The notes: generated by a model from the sequence alone, not told the origin. A stretch of 5,097 nt of DNA from Euryarchaeota archaeon UBA60 (GCA_002503395.1 DARQ01000109.1:51644-56740); one strand, 5' to 3'. Positions 1-5,097 are shown, counted from the first letter of the stretch. Numbers and translations: made by a program.

Positions 1-944
1 AGATATTCGATGAAAGCATTGGCAGCATCGACATTTGCCGCTCCATTGATGATTCCAGTATACTCGATTTGATGGAACGAAGCCCGCGGTAGATCCAGTG
101 CTACCGAGGTGGTCCAATTGCTTCCGAAGTATGCTTCAACTCCTGGGGAGTGGCAGTAGGAAACCGTAGCATGGGCATCGCCGATGTAGCCAGGAGACCA
201 CTGACCGTAGCCGCCAGAATAGTGAACTTCGTAGGCTTTGGTCCATCCGGAAGTGAAAATCGCCTCATTGTCCTTCATCGCTGTCCACCAGTCCCACTCG
301 CTATCGCCCTCGAAATAGTCAGTCGTTGCGAGCATGAAGGCGCGGCCTGGTGAAGATGTCTCGGCTGAAGGGAACGCCACCTTGCCCTTCCATACATCCT
401 CGGTGAAATTCTCCAGCGATGTGGGGATGGATACATTTTCACCGTCGACGAACTGATTATCATAATTGATGCAAACATAACCATGGTCAAACGGAACCAG
501 CGAATCTTCGGCGGCAAAATCACCTTGGTTAAATGATGTATCGATTGAACTCGTATTGGCTTGGTGGGATTGCAAAAGGCAATTATCGAGAGCGATTCCA
601 ACGTAGGAATTGTCGAGTCCAATCATCAGGTCGACCTGCGGTGCATCTTTAGTCAGCATCATATGGTCGAGAATTCCCCCCGCATCATCTTTGCGAATGA
701 ACTTGACTTGATAGCCGGTTTGATTGGTGAATTCCTTAACCACCTCATCACTCAGAGCATAGATGTTGTAGGTCAAGATACTCAGCGTATCGCTTGAACT
801 TCTGATGGTCGGGGTGAATGATTCACACCGGTCAGGCACTGTACCACCCGAGGGGTTCAGACAACCGCTCAGTGTACCTGCCAGCACTATCGAGCAAACT
901 ATCAATACATTTTTCATATCATTTCTAATGAAAATAGTCTTCAT
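1..944 (-). CDS. thiB: Thiamine ABC transporter substrate-binding lipoprotein, ThiB/TbpA family (3' end beyond left edge)
   Basis: This is the extracytoplasmic binding protein that would deliver thiamine to an ABC importer. The reading frame stays open from the start codon to base 1, giving 314 complete residues. Judged by the usual family length, only a short C-terminal part is missing. The N-terminus has a hydrophobic stretch (MKNVLIVCSIVLAGTLSGC) ending in lipobox L25-S26-G27-C28, so a lipid-anchored protein facing outward is expected. The mature part follows E. coli TbpA block by block (compared from memory): LSILTYN (55-61), VDLMIGLDN (104-112), LVPFDHGYVCINYD (149-162), ETSSPGRAF (195-203), FTSGWTKAYEV (230-240), VSYCHSP (261-267) and a C-terminal IINGAANVDAANAFIEYL block. 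W234 and Y263 lie where TbpA uses aromatic residues around thiamine. Start: the ATG at 944 has GGAGAT five bases upstream. ATGs at 962 and 917 are alternatives, and 917 gives the most compact signal peptide. It lies about 90 bases downstream of the ThiR-like regulator on the same strand. An iron or other small-molecule binder of the same fold is possible but fits less well. Confidence 0.88.
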   Translation of the reverse strand, partial: MKTIFIRNDMKNVLIVCSIVLAGTLSGCLNPSGGTVPDRCESFTPTIRSSSDTLSILTYNIYALSDEVVKEFTNQTGYQVKFIRKDDAGGILDHMMLTKDAPQVDLMIGLDNSYVGIALDNCLLQSHQANTSSIDTSFNQGDFAAEDSLVPFDHGYVCINYDNQFVDGENVSIPTSLENFTEDVWKGKVAFPSAETSSPGRAFMLATTDYFEGDSEWDWWTAMKDNEAIFTSGWTKAYEVHYSGGYGQWSPGYIGDAHATVSYCHSPGVEAYFGSNWTTSVALDLPRASFHQIEYTGIINGAANVDAANAFIEY

Positions 945-984
945 TTCATATCTCCATGCCATTATTCTCCATCCGAGGTGAGAG

Positions 985-998
985 TGGGTATATTTCAG
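985..998 (-). promoter_or_regulatory. Possible TATA-like element in front of the thiamine-binding lipoprotein gene
   Basis: On the minus strand the gap between the regulator and the lipoprotein gene contains CTGAAATATACCC, with AAATATA at 995-989. Archaeal transcription usually starts 25-27 bases downstream of the TATA centre, which would be near 965. That is just ahead of the ATG at 962 and about 20 bases ahead of the ATG at 944. The element suggests the gene could have its own promoter in addition to readthrough from the regulator. Support is composition and spacing only. Confidence 0.3.
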
Positions 999-1033
999 CA
1001 CTGAGGTTGGTGAAGAAACAATCTCCTTTTCAT

Positions 1034-1870
1034 TTATGCCAAAGCGGCCAAGAAGGTGTGCGTCCTTTCAACTAATTCCAGCGGATTATTGGCCAATACA
1101 TACAGTGTCGGTTCCCAGCCGAAATCTCCGGCGTCGATGATTACATCGACGAATTCGGTATCGAGAGCAACTACTCCTCGGGATGCGGTGGTAGAAGTCC
1201 ATTCAAGGCTATTACAGGCTTTGGCAACCGCTTTCTGATTCACCTCGGTATCGCTGGCTCGCTTCATCATCGGGCGCAGGTTGAGAATCGCGCCTTTATT
1301 AGAATCTTGTTTTCTGGCCCGCAATAATATGTTTGCAAGGTGATTACTCGAACCATATGCCGCAGGCTCAATCGGTCGGATAGTACCCGAAACTGCGGCT
1401 AGGCGGCCAGGAAAAGCGCACACGTCATCGATGCTTTCGGCATCGGCGGTACAGGCGGCGATATTCATCCCTACAGCGGGAAGAAAATCCTCGATGATGT
1501 CGAGCGATAATCTGTTACACGACCATTCTAGACGGCGAAGCAATGCCGTTTTAATCTGGTCTTCATCGAGATCCATGCCGGTCAGGGTTGTATCATAGCG
1601 AAGTATTTGGTTTCCAGTCAACTGAAATTCGGTGACAAATCGTTGACGCACGACCTCAGCGGATGGCCCAGACAGCACTAGAGCTTTGGAAAGTTCATCG
1701 GCCCATTTATCCATAGTAATCTCGTCAGCACTACCGGCGAGTTCAGGCAGGGGGCGCTGAATCTGACGCGAGATGGTACTCTGGGTAGTACCCAGAATCG
1801 TCGCGACTTCGGCCTGGGACCAGTTGCTGGAAAGTAAATTCTTGGCCACTATCATATGTAGTCTAGTCAC
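1034..1870 (-). CDS. thiR: ThiR-like transcriptional regulator of thiamine genes (N-terminal HTH, C-terminal ThiN-like ligand domain)
   Basis: This is a predicted DNA-binding repressor that senses a thiamine phosphate, numbered here from the GTG start (278 residues). Residues 8-38 form a helix-turn-helix (VAKNLLSSNWSQAEVATILG, then TTQSTISRQI as the likely recognition helix). Residues 124-278 match the thiamine-phosphate synthase ThiN domain: FLPAVGMNIA, FPGRLAAVSGTIRP, YGSSNHLANILLRAR, and GDFGWEPTLYVLANNPLELV near the end. In archaea this HTH-ThiN architecture without a ThiD kinase domain is the ThiR regulator. The FDR-type segment I recall in catalytic ThiN, after the Asn-Ile/Leu-Arg strand, is not recognisable here. 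That favours sensing over catalysis, but I could not align it. Start: the GTG at 1870 has GGAGG seven bases upstream (1882-1878). An in-frame ATG at 1897 would add nine residues (MLGDTGGAW) but is preceded by ACCTCC, not a ribosome site. The gene lies directly upstream of the thiamine-binding lipoprotein and is divergent from the decarboxylase. Confidence 0.85.
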   Translation of the reverse strand: MTRLHMIVAKNLLSSNWSQAEVATILGTTQSTISRQIQRPLPELAGSADEITMDKWADELSKALVLSGPSAEVVRQRFVTEFQLTGNQILRYDTTLTGMDLDEDQIKTALLRRLEWSCNRLSLDIIEDFLPAVGMNIAACTADAESIDDVCAFPGRLAAVSGTIRPIEPAAYGSSNHLANILLRARKQDSNKGAILNLRPMMKRASDTEVNQKAVAKACNSLEWTSTTASRGVVALDTEFVDVIIDAGDFGWEPTLYVLANNPLELVERTHTFLAALA

Positions 1871-1875
1871 CCATG

Positions 1876-1882
1876 CTCCTCC
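1876..1882 (-). promoter_or_regulatory. Ribosome binding site deciding the regulator start (GTG at 1870)
   Basis: The minus strand reads GGAGGAG here, and its GGAGG core ends seven bases before the GTG at 1870-1868. This is a near-ideal Shine-Dalgarno spacing. The longer ATG start at 1897 has no such site. It would place this purine run inside codons 6-8 (Gly-Gly-Ala). Confidence 0.6.
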
Positions 1883-1934
1883 GGTATCTCCCAACATGGA
1901 GGTCCTATGGTAACCTAGTTATTCAACATTGCAC

Positions 1935-1942
1935 AAATAAAA
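1935..1942 (-). promoter_or_regulatory. Candidate archaeal TATA box of the thiamine regulator
   Basis: The minus strand reads TTTTATTT at 1942-1935 in an AT-rich stretch between the divergent genes. Initiation 25-27 bases downstream of its centre would fall near 1912. That leaves a leader of about 40 bases to the GTG at 1870, which includes the ribosome site. No consensus BRE is obvious; the adjacent upstream bases form part of the inverted repeat at 1941-1955. Confidence 0.4.
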
Positions 1943-1955
1943 TGCATTTTGCATT
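1941..1955. promoter_or_regulatory. Inverted repeat AATGCA-TTT-TGCATT, candidate operator
   Basis: This has perfect 6-base arms around a 3-base centre. It overlaps a 12-base perfect palindrome, AAAATGCATTTT, at 1939-1950. A further CATTGCA half-element lies at 1927-1933. The repeat sits on the upstream edge of the likely TATA box of the regulator, where a bound dimer would block TBP/TFB. This suggests autoregulation by the ThiR-like protein. No matching repeat was seen just upstream of the lipoprotein gene, which would fit co-transcription from this promoter. Confidence 0.4.
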
Positions 1956-1988
1956 GATTTGATGTGTGCTTTGTTCCAAATGCTCGAG

Positions 1989-1999
1989 GCAATAATACT
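1989..1999 (+). promoter_or_regulatory. Weak TATA-like element upstream of the decarboxylase
   Basis: The sequence GCAATAATACT contains the only AT-rich core on the plus strand between the operator-like repeat and the decarboxylase start. It predicts initiation near 2020 and a leader of roughly 35-40 bases. The match to the archaeal consensus is poor. Confidence 0.22.
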
Positions 2000-2054
2000 G
2001 TGAACCCCCGTTAGCCACGGTGAAGTACAGGGCAGTAGTTGAGTAAGGGGGGGT

Positions 2055-3503
2055 TTGGTGGAAGTTGAAGATTTTCTCGACCAGATAATGCTGAGAATCA
2101 AAGATTGGCTAGATATCAATTCGTCTGATAAGGTTAGCCCGGGAGAATCTCCAAGCGAGGTGCGCCGTAGCGTCAGATTACCTCCACCCCTCCAAGGTGA
2201 GGGTTTACAGGGTGTCCTGCAGGGAGTAGATGAATTCTTACGCCATAGTGTCAAGACTCACCACCCACACTTCATGAATCCACTATGGGGTGGCTTTTCA
2301 CCGGCGGCATTTGCAGGAGAGGTGATCTCTGCATTGGCTCAGACCTCGATGTACACCTATGAATTAGCTCCGTTGGCTTCACAGATAGAATCTGCAATCA
2401 TCACCAGGATGCGGGAGATGGTTGGCTTTGCAACCGGAACCGGGGTGCTCACTTCCGGTGGTTCAAATGGTAATCTGATAGGGGTGTTATGTGCACGGCA
2501 GAAACAACAACCGTCAACTCTCAACCTTGGAATCAACGGCGGAGACTATGCGGTATACGTATCAGAAGCGTCGCATTATTCACTTCGCATGGTAGTCAAT
2601 GTATTAGGCATCGGTTACGATAACCTGGTTATAGTAGGCTGTGATAAAGCAGGCCGTATGCGACCACAGCGCTTACTTGAGGAGATCGATATCAGTATTC
2701 GAGAAGGTAAGATTCCACTGTGCATAATTGCAACATCAGGTACCACGGTCACCGGGGCCTTCGATTCTCTGGTCGAGATTTCCGAGATAGCCCACAGCAA
2801 CGATATTTGGCTTCACGTCGATGCGGCTTGGGGGGGTGCGGCATTATTCAGTAGCAGATATTCTCATTTAATGGATGGTGTCGAACTCGCCGACAGTATC
2901 TGTTGGGATGCTCACAAGATGATGGGTATCCCTCTCGTCTGCTCGGTATTCATCATCAAGAACGAGCCTCTTCTCAGGCAGGTTTGTTCGCATGGGAAGG
3001 TTGCTCATTATCTATTACATCCACAAACTGAGGCGCTCGACCTCGGTAATATCTCGCTGCAGTGTGGTAGGAGGAATGACTCCTTGAAACTATGGCTGGC
3101 GTGGAAGGAAAAGGGTGATGCCGGATGGGGACGGATGGTCGAGGAGTACGTTGGATTAGCTGATTATTTACAATCACTGGTCGAAGACCACCCGCGCCTT
3201 GAGATGATGTCGAGTCGAGTTTGGAGTAATGTGTGTTTCAGATATTCTCCCTGTGGCCTCACCGAACATTCGAATGAAATGTATGAGTTGAATGAGATGA
3301 ACGAACTGAATATCCAAATTCGAGATGAACTAAACCTCGGTGGTTCATTTATGGTCAGCCGCTCTACTATTGGTGAATCTGTTGTCTTGCGAGCGGTGAT
3401 ATGCAACCCCGCCGTCAGCACCGAATCACTGGAAAAATTCGTCGCTGAAGTGGTATCACTGGGAGACGAAATCATCTCTCGACGCGAAGTGGATGATTAT
3501 TAA
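2055..3503 (+). CDS. Group II PLP-dependent amino-acid decarboxylase, glutamate/cysteine-sulfinate decarboxylase-like
   Basis: This is a cytosolic fold-type I PLP enzyme of 482 residues, near the usual length for the family, expected to remove the alpha-carboxyl of an amino acid. Visible landmarks in order are HPHFMNPLWGG (70-80), TSMYTYELAP (97-106), the phosphate-binding TSGGSNGN (133-140), SEASHYS with ring-stacking H174, ATSGTTVTGAFD (226-237), HVDAAWGG with D256, which pairs with the pyridine nitrogen, WDAHKMMG with Schiff-base lysine K288, the catalytic-loop Y319, LQCGRRNDSLKLWLAWK (335-351), NVCFRY (392-397), and VVLRAVICNPA with R446. The TYE-x-AP, LQCGRR and NVCF-Y blocks resemble animal GAD and CSAD more than aromatic or diaminobutyrate decarboxylases. 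Glutamate, cysteine sulfinate or aspartate are therefore the likelier substrates, but this is inference. Start: TTG at 2055 and GTG at 2058 are adjacent, preceded by a run of seven G (2047-2053). The first ATG is at 2088 with no ribosome site. It is transcribed away from the thiamine regulator. Confidence 0.9.
   Translation: MVEVEDFLDQIMLRIKDWLDINSSDKVSPGESPSEVRRSVRLPPPLQGEGLQGVLQGVDEFLRHSVKTHHPHFMNPLWGGFSPAAFAGEVISALAQTSMYTYELAPLASQIESAIITRMREMVGFATGTGVLTSGGSNGNLIGVLCARQKQQPSTLNLGINGGDYAVYVSEASHYSLRMVVNVLGIGYDNLVIVGCDKAGRMRPQRLLEEIDISIREGKIPLCIIATSGTTVTGAFDSLVEISEIAHSNDIWLHVDAAWGGAALFSSRYSHLMDGVELADSICWDAHKMMGIPLVCSVFIIKNEPLLRQVCSHGKVAHYLLHPQTEALDLGNISLQCGRRNDSLKLWLAWKEKGDAGWGRMVEEYVGLADYLQSLVEDHPRLEMMSSRVWSNVCFRYSPCGLTEHSNEMYELNEMNELNIQIRDELNLGGSFMVSRSTIGESVVLRAVICNPAVSTESLEKFVAEVVSLGDEIISRREVDDY
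3273..3308 (+). repeat. Tandem 18-base duplication inside the decarboxylase (NEMYEL-NEMNEL)
   Basis: Two adjacent 18-base units match at 13 of 18 positions and encode residues 407-418, NEMYEL then NEMNEL. They are in frame and lie in a charged, variable segment between the NVCFRY strand and the C-terminal subdomain. In GAD this segment is also variable and Glu/Met-rich, so the enzyme is probably not disrupted. Confidence 0.5.
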
Positions 3504-3655
3504 TTCATAGGCCATACATTTGCTCTGTGCTTTCAGTGCCACATTTTGAACTTCCTTAAGGCTTCGCCATCAGTCCAGTGTCATCTCCGTTACCCACTGT
3601 GGCTAATCTTCCGTTGAGCATAAGGGCTAGACGCTCTCAGCGCTGACTGAGCGAG
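3504..3655. other. Intergenic region between the decarboxylase and gcvT
   Basis: These 152 bases show no open frame of note, no tRNA-like fold and no convincing TATA box. The best candidate is GCATAAGGG near 3618-3626, which would start transcription close to the gcvT ATG. There is an 8-base palindrome, CCTTAAGG, at 3554-3561 and a stronger inverted repeat next to gcvT, listed separately. The stretch lacks T-rich runs after the decarboxylase stop, so no archaeal terminator is evident. Confidence 0.4.
3632..3653 (+). promoter_or_regulatory. Inverted repeat abutting the gcvT start codon
   Basis: CGCTC (3632-3636) and GAGCG (3649-3653) are complementary and enclose the perfect palindrome TCAGCGCTGA (3637-3646). 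An alternative pairing is CTCAG (3636-3640) with CTGAG (3647-3651) around six bases. The repeat ends two bases before the ATG, so it could be a protein-binding site over the transcription start or an RNA hairpin masking initiation. No Shine-Dalgarno site is visible between it and the ATG. Confidence 0.35.
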
Positions 3656-4894
3656 ATGTCTGAATCACTGGTCCGCACCGCGCTTTATGATGAGCATGTC
3701 GAATTGGGCGCGAACATCGTTGATTTCCACGGCGTTGAGTTGCCGATATGGTACTCAAGTATCTCATCCGAGCATCTGGCTACCAGGTCGGCGGCTGGAT
3801 TGTTCGACGTTTCTCACATGGGATTCTTCCGATTTTCCGGCGTTGATGTCGCCCTATGGCTCGAGTCGATTGCAACTCAGAGTGTGACTTCAGTAGCCTC
3901 TGGGCGCTGTGCCTATACACATTTCCTGGACTCAGAAGGACACATTATTGATGATATGATCTTCGCCGTCACCGATTCATCTGAGATTGTCGCAACAGGG
4001 TGCTCGAATTGGAAAGAAGTGCAGGGGGATGTCGTGCATGGCGAGGTGATTCTAGGGGTGCCAAATGCCAGTATGGTTTCTACTCTGCTGTCTCACTTCA
4101 CCGCATTGCTACCCGATGATGGCAGCATTGTTCTGGAGGATTTATCTGCTCACACCAGCATTCTCGCATTACAAGGACCAGCAAGTCCAAAAATACTTGC
4201 TGAAGTTCTCGGTGAGGGCAATGTCGTTCGACCTTTCACCGGTCGAGCCATAGTTGTGAATTCTCTTGGTATCAGCGGCTGGATTCAGGGTACGGGATAT
4301 ACAGGTGAGCGTGGCTTTGAGATTTTTGTCAATAATGAAAGCGCCCCTATTCTGTGGCGCGAACTGCTGAAGTTAGGTAGCCTGCACGGATTGATTCCAG
4401 TCGGCTTGGGAGCCCGGGACACGCTGAGATTGGAACAAGGATATCTCCTGTCAGGACAGGATTTCCTATGGCCGGAACTCGGTGATTGTGGTGCTGGTCT
4501 GCCGGCCGGATTCCTGGCCCGGAACAGTTGGCATACCAATGTTCCTTTCGGCCTCGACATGGGTCATGATTTTCTCGGTAAAGCAGTTCTTGAAGAATCT
4601 ATAAAGAGTGATGCTTCTCGGTGGTGGGGGATAAAATATCTCGGCAGGGGTCCTCTTCCCAGACCGGGAAAAATGGTTGTTTTACCACCTGGTTCAGGGT
4701 TCTCTGATACTGCTGGTCCAGAGGATTGTTCGACGATTGGATATCTGACCTCCGGTGCCCCCTCTCCCAGCCTCGAAAAAATCGGCATCGGCATGGGATA
4801 TCTGCACGGCGTCGGCGAGGGTGACCGTGTTCTGGTGGTCGCCTCACCACGGAAAATGGTAGAGGCAATTGTCGTACGACCACCATTCATCTGA
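3656..4894 (+). CDS. gcvT: Aminomethyltransferase, glycine cleavage system T protein
   Basis: GcvT takes the aminomethyl group from the lipoyl arm of H protein, transfers the one-carbon unit to tetrahydrofolate and releases ammonia, in the cytosol. The 412-residue product carries the family blocks in order: VELPIWYSSISSEHLATRSA (27-46), LFDVSHMG (49-56), SEGHIIDDMIF with the catalytic-aspartate region D99-D100, LALQGPAS (170-177), TGYTGERGFEIF with folate-site E218 (213-224), and GARDTLRLEQGYLLSGQD (252-269). A C-terminal barrel follows, with GYLTSGAPSPSLEKIGIGMGYL (362-383, including the SPSL signature) and a final RPPFI. Between SGQD and FGLDMGHDFLGKAVL the spacer (about 270-296) is some 20 residues longer than the usual short linker, and the following block is shorter. 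This points to a subfamily variant rather than damage. The ATG at 3656 has no clear ribosome site, which is compatible with a short or absent leader. No gcvH or gcvP adjoins it. A GcvT-like demethylase is possible, but the intact SPSL and IIDD blocks favour true GcvT. Confidence 0.9.
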   Translation: MSESLVRTALYDEHVELGANIVDFHGVELPIWYSSISSEHLATRSAAGLFDVSHMGFFRFSGVDVALWLESIATQSVTSVASGRCAYTHFLDSEGHIIDDMIFAVTDSSEIVATGCSNWKEVQGDVVHGEVILGVPNASMVSTLLSHFTALLPDDGSIVLEDLSAHTSILALQGPASPKILAEVLGEGNVVRPFTGRAIVVNSLGISGWIQGTGYTGERGFEIFVNNESAPILWRELLKLGSLHGLIPVGLGARDTLRLEQGYLLSGQDFLWPELGDCGAGLPAGFLARNSWHTNVPFGLDMGHDFLGKAVLEESIKSDASRWWGIKYLGRGPLPRPGKMVVLPPGSGFSDTAGPEDCSTIGYLTSGAPSPSLEKIGIGMGYLHGVGEGDRVLVVASPRKMVEAIVVRPPFI

Positions 4895-4902
4895 CAGCAC
4901 AC

Positions 4903-4917
4903 TCCGCCGTAGGCGGA
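4903..4917. repeat. Stem-loop TCCGCC-GTA-GGCGGA after gcvT
   Basis: A perfect 6-base, GC-rich stem with a 3-base loop begins nine bases after the gcvT stop codon. It is not followed by a run of T, so a classical intrinsic terminator is unlikely. It could be a processing or stability element at the 3' end of the gcvT transcript. Confidence 0.4.
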
Positions 4918-4955
4918 AGGGTTTGATTGATGAAGGATTACTGTGAGCGGACTTC

Positions 4956-5097
4956 ATGTCCGGGTCGTATGTTTGCTCGGCCTTTTCTGTTGCCGCCTTG
5001 ATGTTACTGCTGTCAATTTCTGCGCTGATTTCAAGTTCGGCAATTGTAACCACTGATAGCATTGATGATATTATTACGGCACCTGACAATATAATTC
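4956..5097 (+). CDS. N-terminus of a predicted secreted or membrane-anchored protein (3' end beyond right edge)
   Basis: An open frame begins at this ATG, directly after an in-frame TGA at 4944-4946, and continues through the last base, giving 47 residues. Residues 12-31 are strongly hydrophobic (VAALMLLLSISALISSSAIV). They are followed by a polar, acidic stretch, TTDSIDDIITAPDN, the usual layout of a signal peptide or N-terminal anchor with an exported domain beginning after it. The n-region lacks positive charge, which is unusual. No lipobox cysteine follows the hydrophobic core, so a SPase I-type signal or uncleaved anchor is likelier. Only a weak GAGCGG precedes the start, and an alternative ATG lies at 5001. 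It follows gcvT by 61 bases on the same strand. The function cannot be told from this fragment. Confidence 0.55.
   Translation, partial: MSGSYVCSAFSVAALMLLLSISALISSSAIVTTDSIDDIITAPDNII

Noticed and set aside
275..622. Minus-strand open frame of 115 codons overlapping the lipoprotein gene
   Set aside because: It lies in a different frame from the lipoprotein reading frame, which is open across the whole left edge and matches ThiB/TbpA throughout. The overlapping product has no recognisable motif.
561..797. Plus-strand open frame of 78 codons, antisense to the lipoprotein gene
   Set aside because: It is a shadow of the ThiB coding sequence with no ribosome site or recognisable domain.
1898..1918. 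GGAGGT followed by ATG GTA ACC TAG on the plus strand, a possible leader peptide
   Set aside because: It encodes only three codons, lies upstream of the decarboxylase promoter candidate and has spacing too short for the ribosome site. It is probably chance.
2091..2096. CTGAGA, which resembles part of a TPP riboswitch core, near a thiamine regulator
   Set aside because: It lies inside the decarboxylase coding sequence, and the companion conserved elements of the TPP aptamer are absent. A chance hexamer is enough to explain it.
2830..2836. Run of seven G in the decarboxylase, a possible frameshift site
   Set aside because: The frame is intact through it and encodes the conserved DAAWGG motif. 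There is no sign of a downstream alternative frame being used.
3504..3655. Possible glycine riboswitch upstream of gcvT
   Set aside because: No paired aptamer cores or characteristic conserved motifs are visible, only a short inverted repeat beside the start codon.
4871..4880. Perfect 10-base palindrome GTCGTACGAC
   Set aside because: It lies within the gcvT coding sequence near the conserved C-terminus and is explained by codon choice for Val-Val-Arg-Pro.
4844..5089. Minus-strand open frame of 81 codons at the right edge
   Set aside because: It overlaps the end of gcvT and is antisense to the signal-peptide frame, with no domain and no credible promoter. The plus-strand frame explains the region better.

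Overview
The window most likely comes from a marine planktonic archaeon, and Poseidoniia (Marine Group II/III Euryarchaeota) would fit best. The reasons are a regulator that joins a helix-turn-helix to a ThiN-like domain (the archaeal ThiR type), archaeal-looking TATA elements, Shine-Dalgarno sites of the GGAGG type, short intergenic gaps and intermediate base composition. No rRNA or other firm taxonomic marker is present, so the assignment is an inference.

Left part (1-1870, minus strand): a thiamine-uptake unit. A ThiR-like regulator is followed about 90 bases downstream by the gene for a thiamine-binding lipoprotein of the ThiB/TbpA family. The lipoprotein gene runs off the left edge with at least 314 residues visible. 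Permease and ATPase genes of the transporter would be expected beyond the edge but cannot be seen.

Middle (1871-3503): a divergent intergenic region carries AT-rich TATA-like elements and a 15-base inverted repeat, AATGCA-TTT-TGCATT, next to the likely promoter of the regulator. It separates the regulator from a plus-strand group II PLP-dependent decarboxylase that resembles glutamate/cysteine-sulfinate decarboxylases. All recognisable PLP-site residues are present, but the substrate cannot be fixed from sequence.

Right part (3504-5097, plus strand): a 152-base gap ends in an inverted repeat that abuts the start of a complete gcvT (T protein of the glycine cleavage system) with an unusual insert before its C-terminal half. 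No gcvH or gcvP is nearby. After a small stem-loop, a second edge-truncated gene begins with a signal peptide or membrane anchor and runs off the right end.

The genes share a loose theme of cofactor and amino-acid metabolism: thiamine uptake and its control, a PLP-dependent decarboxylation, and folate-dependent glycine cleavage. Only the regulator and binding protein form a convincing functional unit. I see no mobile element, CRISPR array, RNA gene or clearly new multi-gene system. The most interesting points are the thiamine regulator with its candidate operator and the divergent decarboxylase that may share that control.
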